NCBI GenBank assembly: GCA_947561715.1
Contig: OX387198.1
Coordinates: forward strand, 13,702,001-13,766,000
Direction of reading: 5' to 3'
Length of the DNA stretch: 64,000 nucleotides
Source of the DNA: Ascidia mentula
Taxonomy: Eukaryota > Chordata > Ascidiacea > Phlebobranchia > Ascidiidae
Below the pieces are notes generated by a model. It searched no databases, was not told the DNA's origin, and saw nothing but the letters and a program-made list of their open reading frames with translations. Both the position numbers and the translations under genes were made by a program. Positions 48,956 through 62,078 of the stretch are shown piece by piece. Positions within the stretch are counted from its first letter, which is position 1; every line of letters begins with the position of its first letter.

Positions 48956-50100
48956 TTTATTTACGTCACTTCCCGCACAAAATCGAGAAAAATACAACCT
49001 TATTTTATATAATTTCTATGCCATCGAACCACAACACAAAAAGAATTAGGAGGGAATTCCCTATCCAAGACATGAAAACTGGGAAGGTTACTCCAGGTCA
49101 CTTTGGATGAGGTTTATTTAAAGTTCATCAACAGTCAGGTAACTTAAGGTCATTTAATCCAATGGTGCCTCTGCATTTAGTCACTGGAGTTACCACGTTA
49201 AAGTTCTCACATAATTATCTTAGTGTATTTAAATTATGTTTAGAGCAGTGTCTGCAGTTGTACGCCGCTACAAACCAGTATATGATAATTGTGTTCCGAA
49301 TCTGTAACATTACATCCGAAAAGTGTTAAAAAACCTGTTGTAGCTTCTAGCTTTGTGGTAAAATTATTACAAGATAAACTGCTTTAATTGTGAGTGATTC
49401 GCTTTTTATTGTTAAATTTCCCGACTTTTTTGTATTTCAGGAAGTTAACGCGGTATAGCATGACATGACTCTATTATTCCTGTTGTTATTGTTGTTGTGT
49501 CTTTTTGTTTGTTGTTTGCGATAATAATGGGTGGACAGAAGTTTATATTTTTATGCTGATGATATTCTTTTTTCACAAATCAATGTTTGCATGTTGTTGT
49601 AACGTCACTGCATATTTTTTCTTATTTTTTCTATATAGTTTTTAATCCTGTGGAATCAGTTCATATTTGTTTTGAGTTCTTTAAAGTTGTGGTAATTAAC
49701 CTTAAGATAAATGACTTTAAAAAGCACGTGGACTGACATAGAAATCGTAGTTTTTTCCCTGTTTTTCTCGGGTTGAAAACGATCCGCAAACGCAACACAG
49801 TAAAGGTAATATTTTCTTGAAGAATGCAGTAGGAATCCTTTGTTGCATCATAAGGTTTTATTCAAACGCTACATGTGTTGTTGTTACGTCACAGACCGCA
49901 ACACCGACGAGGTGACGATACACAAATTCAAGACGTCGCTCGCAGATGCGATTTGTTACTGTGCTGTGCATCTTCTTTTACGTTGCTGCTGCGAAACGCG
50001 CGGACAGATGAAGCCTTACTATGCGGTTGGCTTGATACGATTACGCCTACCGCTGGATGGTGCTATTGATCTTGCCACTGAGTATACTTATGTAGATTGG
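48956..50100. other. Intergenic/possible LINE 5' region
   Basis: No gene was recognised. The segment after about 49840 may be the 5' UTR of the LINE that follows, but its 5' boundary cannot be placed from one copy. Confidence 0.35.
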
Positions 50101-50145
50101 TGCTAGGTCATTCTAGGCCTGACGCTCGCGCGAGCAGGAGCGAAA

Positions 50146-53100
50146 ATGACAGACAAGACAAGTTATGCGCAGGCAGTAAACAAGAAAGCGGCAAGTTTTA
50201 AAAGGCCAAACTGTTTATCTATGCGTTCTGAGAAATTCCAAAAAAGAGATGAGTCACTTACTTTCCTGAAGAGCGTGAACTACTCGGTTAAAAAATTGGT
50301 TGGTATAGCTGACATGCGAGGAAACAACCTCGATATTACATGTACAAGCAGAGAAAATGTTATTGAGCTTTATGGCATACTGGCTGATAACGAAGATATT
50401 AAGTATGTCCGACTGTATGAAAGCGACAAAATTAATGTTGCGATCGGTTGGGTGCCTATTCCATTTCCTAACGAATACCTAGTCGACGAACTAACAAAGA
50501 AATATGGAAAGGTCCAAAGAATTACCAATAGAAAAGATAAGGAAGGGCTCTTGACCAGAATGAGAGTGGTCCAAATGAATTTAAACAAAGTAGAAGAAAA
50601 CCCGATAACAAGCTGCATTATAGAATTGACAATTTCGAATTCTATGTTACCTATCATGGGCAAATTTTTACCTGCAAGTATTGTGGAGGAAAAGGACACA
50701 AACAAGCAAACTGTCCAGCTAGAAAACAGGATTTCCCAGATCTAGGTGCACAAATACAAAATAACCAAATGTAACCGAAATTAGCTTCTCTCTTAACCGG
50801 CTAACGCCCAGGTTACTCCGCACTAACGGCCTATCGCCAAGACCTGGAGTCACACGACCAAGGTGGCTAGTTTTGTAATAATATGGAAACGCTAATAAGT
50901 ATAAAAGAGTAAAATGGTAAAAGTACGGATAAAACAACGGTTGCTTTTTTTACAAAAAGGACTTTCCACTGCACATATAGCGTTCACAACAATTACTTCT
51001 CGCCACAATAAAAACAGTGCTTTCTACTCGCCACCACCAGAGAACTGCCTGGCTTTTCGCTTATTCTTTTCGCCGCCAGCACTTACACCAATTATCACTG
51101 CCCACGTTTGCCACGCAAGCGTGACTGCTCGGGCGTATAAAAACGAGTAAAATAGAAATAACTACAAATATATTATAAAAGGTGAGTGTAAGTAAACAAA
51201 GAAAAACATGCGAGTAAAAGTGAAGGTGAAGTGAAAATACAAAAAGAAATAAAGTGTGTGAAAAACAAAACGAACAAAGACGTTTACACCCCCCACGTTA
51301 AAAATTGTCCTACTCCGTTAGGACGCTTGATAAAATTTGGTTTGTCGCCGATTTCGCTGTGGCCGGCTATCATTCATCGTCGCCGCAGCGTCATTTATGT
51401 CGGCGCCCAAACCGCGACCAACGTCCGTCAATGGCCGCGTAGGCAACCCTGTATCCTGCGCAGTGGGTGCGTCCGTGCGTGTTTCGCTTTGTGGTGTGTA
51501 GATAACAAAATTGTCTGTGTCGTGCAGCCCGAGCTCATCCGGCTGCGTGTTTCGGCGTTCTTTTTCATCGTAAGGCATGTTTGCCTTTTTCAAGCGGTTG
51601 AAATGTACTTGCTGTTGTTTCCCATCCTCTCCTTCAATAAGGTAATTCACCAAGCCGTGTTGCTCCATAACTTTGAAAGGGCCTTTGTATGGTCTGATAA
51701 ACTTACGGCACTCGCCAGGCGGAACCACCGGATTCTCCAACAGAACGATGTCGCCTTTCTTGATTTCGTCTCCATGCCGTCGTCTATTGTATTGTTCTTG
51801 CATGTGAACTCGTTGGGTCGTCAGGGTTTCTCTGGCTACTTCCTCAGCCAGCCGCAACCGAGCTCGTAGCCCATCTAAATAAACCAGCAGAGTCGTTGCC
51901 ACTTCGTGATCTGGAGAAATGAGATCGGCGGGTAGGCGCAGTTCGTGTCCTGTAAGTAGAAAGTGAGGGGATACCCCCGTGTTTTCATGCCGGCTTGCGT
52001 TGTACGAAGCCACCACCGCCGACAGTGCTTCATCCCATTGTTTATTATCGCGTTGGACGTAATTGCGGAGCATTGTTATGATGGTGCGGTTGTTGCGTTC
52101 GACTCCGCCGTTGCTTGCGGGGTGATATGGCGTCGTTCGGGTCTTTTTACAACCCATCAACCTCACCAGTTCTGCAAATAATTTGCTTTCGAAATTCCCC
52201 CCTTGATCGGAGTGAATTACCTCAGGTACCCCATGTACCGTTAGCCACCTGTGCAACAAAATGCTCGTTGTTTCATGTGCGGTTTGATGCCGCATAGGCC
52301 ACGCTCTGACATATTTTGTGAATAAATCACAAGCGACTAGGATATACTGGTAACCTGTCCTACTTAACGGAAGTGGACCAGGCACATCAATCTCAACGCG
52401 TTGCATCGGTCGCATTTCTTGTGATGGAACTAACGGTGCTCGGGTGGTAGTGGTTGGTTTCTTATTTCGTTGACAGTGTTCGCATTTACGGCAATAAGCC
52501 TCGGTCTCTTCTCTCCATTTTAGCCAGTAAAAACGCTGTGACAGTTTGCTCAGGGTTTTAGCCATTCCCAAGTGTCCCCCGCCGTGTACCTGGTCGTGGC
52601 ACGCGGACAGCACTTCGCTGCGCATGGCAAAGGGTACCAACACTTTCTGAACATCGTTTAAACCTGGCACCGCACCAGCGTCTGTAATGAATAGCACCCC
52701 ACCGTGACATGATAGCCGCTCGAAAAGGCTCCATAAGTGTTTTGTCTCTGCCGACAGTCGTTTGACGTGGCGAAAAGACGGCCTTATACCCTGTTGCACC
52801 CATTTCACTACAGGACGCAAACTTAAGTCCCCATACTGCGCTTCTGCTACATGGGTGGACTCATACCCGTACTCCGCCTTTAAATCAAGTGCAAGTACCT
52901 CTTCCAACGACTCATCCTCACGAACTGTGTAAGGAAATCCGTCTGCGTTTGTGTGCTTCTTTCCGGGCCGGCCCATCGAGCACATTGTCCATAGAGTTCC
53001 CTGGATCTCCACAGCCAGCGAAGGGATGAATGGTCTGTGCGCAACAAAAATTTCGATCCGAGCAAATAACTGCGATACAACTTAGTCGCAAATATGACGG

Positions 53101-56100
53101 CCAGCAATTCCTTGCGAGTTGTGGAATAATGCTTTTCAGCTTTGCTCAATGATCTACTGCCGTAGGCGATCACATGCTCCTTACCGTCAATTTCCTGACC
53201 GAGAACACAACCTACGGCTGTGTCCGAGGCATCGGTGTCCAACACGAAGGGTCGGCTAAAGTCGGGATACTATAGGACTGGAGCTGTTGTCAGAATTCTT
53301 TTCAGGCTGGCGAACGCCTGCTGGTAACTGTCCGTCCAGACAAAACGACGTCCCTTTTCTGTCAATTTGTGTAAGGGGGAGGCGATACGAGCGTAATCTT
53401 TAAAAAACTTTCTGGAATACGATGTAAGACCAACAAATTGACGCACCTGTTTTACAGATTTTGGTACTGGCCAATCTTTAACTGATCGTACCTTATCGGG
53501 GTCGCATCGTATTCCATGTTTTGACACTACGTGGCCAAGGAATCGCACTTCATCTTTGAACAGGTCGCACTTCGTGGGCTTTAGTGTAAGTCAAGCCGAC
53601 TCTAGGCGTGAAAGAACAATCTTCAAGACGATCTTCAAGACGCTGCATGTGTTCGTTGAAATTTCTACCATAAACAAATCACATCAAGTATGCGAGTGTT
53701 CCTTGCCACTCTATACCCTGCAGCACAATACGCATTAGGTGTTGGAAGCTTGCCGCTGAGTTGCATAATCCCATAGGCATGACGGTGAATTCAAACAAAC
53801 CCATGTGACTGGCAAAGGCTGTCTTCTCCCTTGATTGTTCGTCCATGGGGATCTGCCAGTAGCCAGATTTTAGATCAAGGGTGGAAAAGAAACGTGACCC
53901 AGACATTTCATCCAGGCTATCATCAACCCGGGGAATAGGGTAACTGTTTTTTTTGGTTGCTTCGTTTACTTGTCGATAGTCGACGCAAAATCGTAACTCA
54001 CCAGACTTCTTTTTCACCAGAACAATCGAACTTGACCATGGCGAGGTTGAAGGTCTCACGAGTCCTTGGCTTCGCATTTCGTTGATGATCTTCTCAACCT
54101 CCGTTTTATGATGGATGGACATTCTTCGAGGATGTTGACGAATTGGTGCCGCATCCCCGGCGTCGATCGAATATCGAACAAGATCAGTCCGGCCTAGGTC
54201 AAAGTTACATGTCGAAAATGCTTTTTGATGGCGACGAAGAAGTTTTAAAACATCCTCCCTCTGGGTTGCTGACAACCCATCTCCGATACTCACGCCTTGG
54301 TGAATGCATTCCCAGCTTTCTTCATTGGTCGGTGTCTGTGCATAGGAGATATTTCAAACTTTCTCTGTAGGTTGCACACTGCTATCTTCAACAACAACAC
54401 ACCATTCCGATAATGGACATGCAACGTTGCCAAAAGCGTGTACTGGAATCGCGACAGCAACCCTAGTTGCTGATGGTACTAGGATTGGGTCATCGGTAAA
54501 ATTGGCTATACGTATGTTTACCTCATTTTTCCGCACAGTTGAAACACAGTTCGCTGTACAGAGTCCAATCTTTTCTGTAAACCCCGGTCTTCGCGCAATA
54601 TACACTTCAAAGTCAGGGATGTCTTCTCCGCAGACGTCAAGGTGGTAACGACATGTGGCCCACACCTCCGACATTGGAGGGACTTCTGTGGCGTCGGTCA
54701 CACAAATATCTCTGGTACGTTGTACGAAAGACGACGAGAGTAATGGCACCTTAGCACGGCCCGCTGTCAACAAATTTTGGTCGTAACACACACTGCAGCG
54801 GTTCTTCTGCAGAAAATCCAAACCCAAAATTAAGTGGTGAGCGACGCCCGACGCGACATATAAACACGTGGGAACATCTAGCCCTCCCAGTTTAACATTT
54901 ACAGTGATTTTCCCAATAACTGAAACCAAACTACCGTTAATTCCAGAAAAACGTTCGTTTTGGCCCAGCGGGGAGATTTTGAGGCGATCATTGTTCAACG
55001 TCTCTAAACACTTTTGGCTAATCAAAGAGACACTTGCACCAGTATCAACTAAAGCACATACCGGCTCTGAAGCGATAGAAATGTTGACAAACCGTACTAA
55101 TGGGGGTTTGGTGGGATTCTCGCTCGTGTTCTGATTATTGGTAGGATTCGAAGTTTTGGGTTCGGTGTCCTTCAAACATACACTTGCTTTTTCCTTTTGG
55201 GTCACAGGGGTACCAGGTCTTTTATTGAAATTCCTGCGAGGCGTAAAACTGGTATGAAAGCCGCGCTTGCCTTGCATTGGGCAAAATCTTTGCAAGTGTC
55301 CTGGTTTACCACAGGCGAAACAGCGTCGATCCAACCTGTCTGCCATCTGATGTGGTGTTGGTTTCCCCAATCGCTGCACCTCGCGGCGTACCAGCTCAAT
55401 GTCCTTCTGGAGCGCGGTCATTTTTTTGGAATTCTCGAACGCTGATGTCTGCATCCTTTTCCGGTTGTCTTGATACTGATGGACCTTGAACGTCACGACG
55501 ACACACGCCTAAAACCTGGGACATTTCTGGTACATGCGTGGACAAGACCATCTGAGCGGCCGTCCAAAAGTCCCGTTTATATTCCAACCGTTGCGCCAGG
55601 GATCTGGCCATGTGCTGGTCCAACATGCCAACAAAGAGTAATGAATATAACACCTCATTTTTAACAGTCTCCTCCGTAGGATAAGCCATGTCGCCAAGAG
55701 CTTTCAAAGCATTCACAAAGTCCTTACTGCTTTCCTGTGGCAACTGCCGCCGGCCAAACAACATCGCGCGTGTTTCATGGAGGCGCGAGTGGTCAGAACC
55801 TTGCTTTAGGGCGCGGCTAATTAACTCATCGTACTTCAGTTGAAAAACATTATTGTCGTTTCCTTGAACTAGCCAGCGGAGGTCATCATCAATTGACGTC
55901 AAAAAAAGATGACGCTTAACTTCCTCACTAGCTTTCGCACTCTCACAGTACGATTCAAATAAGGCAACAAACTGGCCAACATCTTGTCCCGGTACAAAGC
56001 GCGGTGGCGATAAAAACAAATTAAAAGACATTAAGTTCTCTGAAAGCCGTGTGGCCCCTTATAAACGATAGCAGAGTCCTGGCGTGCCCGCCAAATGTAA

Positions 56101-57330
56101 CCGAAATTAGCTTCTCTCTAAACCGGCTAACGCCCAGGTTACTCCGCACTAGCGGCCTATCGCCAAGACCTGGAGTCACACGACCAAGGTGGCTAGTTTT
56201 TTAATAATATGGAAACGCTAATAAGTATAAAAGAGTAAAATGGTAAAAGTACGGATAAAACAACGGTTGCTTTTTTTACAAAAAGGACTTTCCACTGCAC
56301 ATATAGCGTTCACAACAATTACTTCTCGCCACAATAAAAACAGTGCTTTCTACTCGCCTCCACCAGAGAACTGCCTGGCTTTTCGCTTATTCTTTTCGCC
56401 GCCAGCACTTACACCAATTATCACAGCCCACGTTTGCCACGCAAGCGTGACTGCTCGGGCGTATAAAAACGAGTAAAATAGAAATAATTACAAATATATT
56501 ATAAAAGGTGAGTGTAAGTAAACGAAGAAAAACATGCGAGTAAAAGTGAAGGTGAAGTGAAAATGCAAAAAGAAATAAAGCGTGTGAAAAAAAACGAACA
56601 AAGACGTTTACACAAACACCACACCGAAACGCCGCAAAAACCAAAAAGTCTGATAACAGAGACCCAACTGATAAGAGGGCTGCAAAACACGCAGCAACTG
56701 ACGACGAGGCTCCAGAGAGCTCCACAGGAGGTACCTTCAAGCAACATGAAAGAGAAATGCAAGCAAGTACTCCTCTTAAAGGTAATAGCAAAAAGAGAAG
56801 TCTGAGAAGCCCGGAGGAGACGAAAAGCAAATCAATTAGCTTGTGTGAACAAACAAACACGGTTACTTGCAAGAAATGCAAAAAAGAAGCAGCATTACCT
56901 GGCAATGCAACCACCCTCACATCCTGGTCATGTGGCTCAGAATATGCTGTAGGATTGGAATGCTGCACCAGTGAAGTATTCCTGGCCGAAAAGGGAATGG
57001 AAGTATGTGAGTGCCCAGCCTGCAAGAACGCAATGAGACTTATGCCCTGCTGCAGAGAATTTCAACCAGAGTATCGCCTTGATGGAGACATGTTCGAATG
57101 CGTGCAGTGCCAAAGGTAAAAACTCTCTTAAGTGTGATTGTGAAACCGTAAATGTTGTGCCTAAGTCCCCGTTGGGGATTGCATGTAGAAATAGCATCTG
57201 TAAATGCAGAATAATTAGTTGTACGTGTAAAAAGATATCGGCACGCCAAATTAGCCCCAGTCGTCCTTACCGTTGCGATTGTGGCATGAAATACGAATGG
57301 GACATGGAACTCGGAGTAAATCGAACATAG
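50146..57330 (+). pseudogene. LINE ORF1: zinc-knuckle and cysteine-rich protein, interrupted
   Basis: The first 150-165 residues (MTDKTSYAQAVNKKA to TSCIIELTISN) form an RRM-like module (KKYGKVQRI). A frameshift near 50636 moves the frame to a CCHC knuckle, CKYCGGKGHKQANC (about 50675-50716). The frame continues in phase across the Gypsy insertion into 56617. It then encodes a cysteine-rich domain (CKKCKKEA, CCTSEVF, CECPACKN, CCREF, CVQC) ending near 57117. After a second one-base shift, further cysteines follow to TGA/TAG at 57330 (CDCETVN, CKCRIISCTCKK, CDCGMKYEW). ORF1 normally binds LINE RNA. The Cys-rich C-terminal half is unusual and I do not recognise it. Confidence 0.65.
50770..56612 (-). 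mobile_element. Ty3/Gypsy LTR retrotransposon fossil 2 (inside the LINE)
   Basis: LTRs at 50770-51288 and 56096-56612 (TGTAACC...TTTACA) are flanked by CAAA at 50766-50769 and 56613-56616. Minus-strand parts: gag about 55.4-56.0 kb, CCHC knuckle and protease about 54.4-55.5 kb (ALVDTGASVSLIS), reverse transcriptase about 53.3-54.3 kb, RNase H about 52.9-53.25 kb, and integrase about 51.3-53.0 kb with an HHCC-like head, a DDE core (HSDQGGNF, NGGVERNN) and a GPY/F-type end. It is broken, with about five breaks. The LTRs differ by about 2% by eye. It is a different lineage from Gypsy element 1 and no envelope gene was seen. Confidence 0.9.
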
Positions 57331-57364
57331 GAATATCAACGGAGAATTTTTTTTTACACAAGTT

Positions 57365-59200
57365 ATGGCTCTCAACATCTTTTCGCAAAATATTCGCGGT
57401 TTAAACAACACAATGAAACGCAAATCGATATTTCAATATTTTCGAAGTAAAAAGTGTAACATTGCGTTCTAGCAGGAAACGCATAGCAGTGTTTACAAAG
57501 TTAAGTTGTGGGAAATGGAATGGGGAGGTAAAGCGTTTTGGGCACATGGCACATCTAATAGTAGAGGCGTTGCAATTCTTCAGACAAGTCAACTTCGCAA
57601 CATACAAATAACGTTCGAGTAGACCAAGATGGCCGATACATAATGGTTGAAATGTCAATCAATACTATTAAACTGGTCCTTGTCAATGTCTACGGACCAA
57701 ACAGGGACGAACCGGAATTTATAGATAACTTGTTTTCATCACTAAACAATTTCTCAAATGCCCATGTCATTTTAGGCGGAGATTTTAACTTAGTATTAAA
57801 CGATAATCTCGACAAATCGGGTACCGATAAACATGCTAACCGGAATGCGAAGAAAAAGTTAGAGCAATATACAACTCTAGGAAACTTGCAAGATATATTT
57901 CGACAAAAAAATCCAAATCTGCAGAAATACTCGAGATTTCAGAAAAATCCATACGCCGCCTCACGTATTGATATCTTTTTGTTAGACAAACAACTCACTT
58001 CTAATGTTACAAATGCCGATATCGACCCTGGAATATTGTCAGACCATTGTATGATAACGTTACAACTTAATACCAACCCTCCGTCCTGCGGAAGAGGATA
58101 CTGGAAGCTTAATGTATCCCTGCTCGATGATACCAACTATAGAGAGAAAATAGTTCAAGTAGTCACCAACTTCGAAAGCGAAAATCCACCAAATGACACA
58201 AATCCACATACAAGGTGGGACACACTAAAAGCCGTGATTAGGGGGGAAACAATTCGTTACGCCTCAAACGCTAAAAGAAACAGTTTAGCAACCCTACATG
58301 AATTCGAAAACCGTATAAAAAAAGTGCAAGATACTTTAGCTGAAAAGGGGGAAGACGAACGTTTACTAACCGAGTTAGCGCAACTTAAGGACAAATTACA
58401 CGAATTTGTTGTGCGCCAAACTAAAAGCGCAATCGTCAGAAGCAGAGCACGTTGGGCCGAAGACGGGGAAAAAAATACTAAATACTTTTTAAACTTAGAG
58501 AAACGGCACAACCAAAAGAAAACCATCGATAAATTAAGTTCGGGAAACGGGATTATAACAGACCAGAAGCTTATTTTGTCCGATCTTGTTAATTTTTACG
58601 AAGAGCTGTACAAACAAAACCCAAACAATCTGGATAGTAGTGCCACCGCTGGTAAATTAGCAAACCTTGATCTACCAAAATTAACAAATGAACAAGCCAT
58701 CGAATTAGATGCAGAAATTACGGAAAAAGAGTTTTACATGGCGCTTATGCAAATGGCAAAAAATAAATCTCCCGGATTAGGTGGTTTTCCTGCAGAATTT
58801 TATTTAACCTTTTGGAGTAACTTGAAAAACATGTTTATGGCAGCTTGGAAATACACAACGGCAACTGGAGCGCTCTCTAACACGCAAGCGCAGGGGGTGG
58901 TAACATTAATACCAAAACCTGGAAAAGACTCTCTCCTACCGGCAAGTTACAGGCCGATAACACTACTAAACGTAGATTATAAAATTGCCTCCAAAGAACA
59001 ATCGTCCATTATGGTTCGATGCCAAAGTTAAATACCACGCAAAACCCGGGTTCATGAATGCATGTATTAAAGCGGGGATTTTATTTCAAATAGACATACT
59101 TAACACAAACGGAGAGTATCTTGCATATGATACGATTGCAAAAAATTACGGCTTAACGCCCAATAATAAGGATTTCGTGGAATTTATCAAGTTTTTTTTA
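57365..59200 (+). pseudogene. LINE ORF2: APE endonuclease and reverse transcriptase, internally deleted
   Basis: It starts MALNIFSQNIRGLNN at 57365. A TAG stands just before QETH near 57472, and the frame changes near 57620. From 57643 to about 58990 one long frame covers the rest of the endonuclease (VNVYGPN, GGDFNLVLN, SRIDIFL, SDHCM), a linker and the first RT motifs. At about 58990-58998 it jumps to the post-RT region PLWFDAKVKYHAKPGF, which continues to about 59195. Roughly the central RT palm (including the YADD-type box) is therefore missing. Clade by motif: L1/Tx1-like. Confidence 0.75.
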
Positions 59201-60156
59201 TATACGCACCTTACACCACTGCATCTATCAAGTCATTTCATCATTCATCATTCATGCATCATGAATAAGCCTCCTGTCTACCTCATCAAGAAATGTGACA
59301 ACAATCTTGTCATCACCTTTTCGGCAACGCAGGAGTCAGATACACGGCAGTGTTATATTCTGTGCTACGTTCCCAGAACAATCAGTGCACCACATTCACC
59401 CCTGTTTGTTGCAAGAATATTAATGTAGTTGTTTAAAGGGATTTTCATGGCTCTGTGGCCCCTGAGCTAATGTTGGTACGGGCAGTGGTGGGATTCATCT
59501 GGTTCGTGGGAAGCGGTTCTTGGAATTTAACGACCTAAGCGAACCGTTTGTTAACAAGCGTATGTGTAGGCCTATGTTTCACTTCAGCATTGTAATCCCA
59601 CGGTTACTACGACATGCTTTTAGTGAGAGAACCGGATGCTAAAGTATTTAAAACCCACCACTGGTCTGGAGGGGGGGGGGGGGGGGGTTCATTGGAACAT
59701 TTTTCGTCTCATGACCCTTGGGTTTGTTAAACTTGGATAATTTAATAGTTTGAAACTTTTTTCTAAAAACTCTTATTTTGTTGCTGAAAATGTTAAGAAT
59801 ATACCGTATTTCATTCTCTGTTTGACATACAAAATAGAAAACACAACTAATGCTTTCATGTTCTGCACGCAACTGATAAACATACTTGAACAAGCAAAAA
59901 ACTGACCTGGCAGGTTTCCCACCAACAATCCCAAGTTATAAACAATATGTAACTTGCTTGTTTCTTACAAAGGAAAATAATCTTATTCACTTTTTCCCAA
60001 CAAAATTAATGTATTCCCATTCTCAAACGATATCACAACAATTTTCATTATTTACAAATCATTGCAAGGATAAAATTCACATTTAGTGACACAATATTTA
60101 CGCAAATCATCAATATTTGTTTTGCTTTGAGTAAAATTGTACAAAGTTATGTGACG
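59201..60156. other. Intergenic, with a poly-G tract
   Basis: No gene was recognised. The frame left open after the LINE tail (to 59428) is not motif-bearing. A run of about 17-18 G lies near 59672-59688. The 3' UTR of the first TPR-like gene probably lies at the right edge. Confidence 0.45.
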
Positions 60157-60926
60157 TCACAATGCCCACTGTTGTAACAATCCTGTAACTTCTTGCAAAT
60201 TGTTTTCACTTATTTCAATCCACTCCTCTCTTTCCTTTTCAGTTATGTCTGTTGCCATTCTGTAAGCCTGGATTGCTTGTTGATAAAAATTCATGCTTTC
60301 ATTCAGTCGATGTGTTTCCTTGCAAACAACACCAAGGTTGTTTAACAAGTGTCCGAACACTTCATACTTTGCTGAGTTTTCACCAAACTGTTTCCTCATC
60401 ATTTCAAGTCCAAGTTTAATTGTTGATTCCATCGACGAATAATCTCCAATTGAAAGTTGACTCACATCAATCTCATGCAAACACTGCACTTCAAAAATGC
60501 ATTTTATTTCATCTTCCACGTTTTGATTATTTTGTATTTTGAGTCTCATCTTTTCCATGAGCGGTATCGCATGATCATGAATCATTCGTTTGTTTCCAAG
60601 TTTTTGATTCGAATCCGATGTTTTCATCAAATCTTCGCATGTCAGTCTCAAACCCCTAACGCAATCCCAAACACCATTCACCCCTCTCACGTTATCGTAA
60701 TGCCTTGCATAAAATTCACCTCCAAGGTCGCACAATAAAATCGATTCAAAAAATTTTCCATCTTCTCTCTTTTTATTTCCAGTTGTTTCCAAATCTTCTG
60801 CAGTTGCCCCACGACCTTCAAGTGACCTTGAAAGTTGGTTTCTTGTTTCATTTGCTTCAGGATATTTTTGCTTTTCCAACAAATCCGCGTATTTTTTTGT
60901 CAGGGAATTAAGGTTGATATTTTCAT
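60157..60926 (-). CDS. Unrecognised TPR-like protein, copy 1 (last exon)
   Basis: One 770-bp exon begins after a CTGTTTCAG acceptor at 60926 and ends TGA at 60157. It encodes about 256 residues: an N-terminal helical part (NSLTKKYADLLEKQKYPEAN), a central block (ESILLCDLGGEFYARHYDNV) and a C-terminal TPR-like pair (HLLNNLGVVCKETHRLNESM, NFYQQAIQAYRMATDITEKE). The phase (G|AT) needs an upstream exon that I did not find in the 1.1 kb before copy 2. I do not recognise the family. TPR-like helices suggest protein binding, probably cytosolic. A very similar copy lies at 62079-62830. Confidence 0.7.
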
Positions 60927-62078
60927 CTGAAACAGAAACAATTAAATTAAACAACGCGAAACAATTCAATTCCCAACATAAAAATATTTTTTGCAACTTG
61001 TTTCTCGTTATGGCGAAAACATTAGTGGCGCAAGAGAGCTGTAAAATATACATACTTTAAATGTGGGGTTTTCATTCAATTTAACGTCTAACTTATGTTG
61101 GTAATAACTGGTAGATTACCGTTTTCGTTTGCACCCATTTTTTTTTCACTAACGCACCATAGACATATCACTTGAGTAGGTTTACCAAATAACCTGCATC
61201 AAAACACTGAAGGTTGAAGTATTTGTTTCATGTTGATGCGGTAATTGTATTTTTATCAATAAAACGATGCTGCATAATCTGTAATATTACATGGCAAGAA
61301 TGTTTTAAATGGGAGGTTGTTTAGAAACACTACGGTATCTATGGTTTGTATTTAATGTAATTGTCACGGAATCATTTCGGCAGCGCAGGAATTGAGCCTA
61401 GTGTTCTTCTCCCCTCGCTTATAATACATGGGATGGACTTGGGACAAAGCATGAATTACTTTATTTACATATTTGGACATTTTATTGTCCATACACTTTT
61501 TTTACGGCGCCACTCATTTTGATTTGTTTACCACTAGTGTCTAGAGTGGCTGTCACTGATTTAAGGCAAGCTTGAGGTGATGAACCAAATTTAAATGCAC
61601 GAAGTCAGTATTATAACATTTTACCTCATAATAGGAATCTCTGGGTACCTGATTGGTGAACCGTTCTCTGCACGATCTGCTCGTTTGTTTCACCGCTAGA
61701 TGGCCGAAGGTGAGTGACGTCATGGGAGGTGGTTGCAAGCTCGTCAGTACCTCGAATTGCTGCAACAACAAATTATTACCTATAATAGGACAACTTTCAT
61801 CATATGAAGTTATGTCATAGTTACAACACCATACCAAATATATTAAATCAACTCCTGTTTACGCCGTTCAACAGATCAATAAATTCTTGTGGCAAATTTT
61901 CGGGCATGAAAATTACTGTGGAGGACAATGTTAGACTTGACAAGAAAACTTTATGTATCCCTGTCTCACAGCATGTTTAAAAATCCCCACATTGTTAACA
62001 AAAAGTATTCATGTACTGAAAAAGAAATTAGCAAGCGAATATACAAACTAACGATTTAGTAATTCCCAATAAAATATA
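60927..62078. other. Spacer between the two TPR-like copies
   Basis: It should contain the first exon and promoter of copy 1 but no ATG-bearing exon with a matching donor stands out. The minus-strand 94-codon frame at 61553-61837 has no recognisable motif. Confidence 0.4.

Larger units (their letters stand above)
50146..59200 (+). mobile_element. L1/Tx1-like LINE, split by Gypsy element 2, internally deleted
   Basis: LINE pieces are 50146-50769 and 56617 to about 59200. ORF1 comes first, ORF2 starts at 57365 and ends in a tail near 59200. The endonuclease start (QNIRGLN, QETH), GGDFN, the SDH motif (LSDHCM), the RT entry (SPG...FPAEFY, YRPITLLNVDYKI) and a post-RT domain (PLWFDAKVKYH, GILFQIDILNTNGEYLAYD) resemble the L1/Tx1 superfamily. 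The RT core with its catalytic Asp box is absent, so the copy is dead. Confidence 0.82.
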
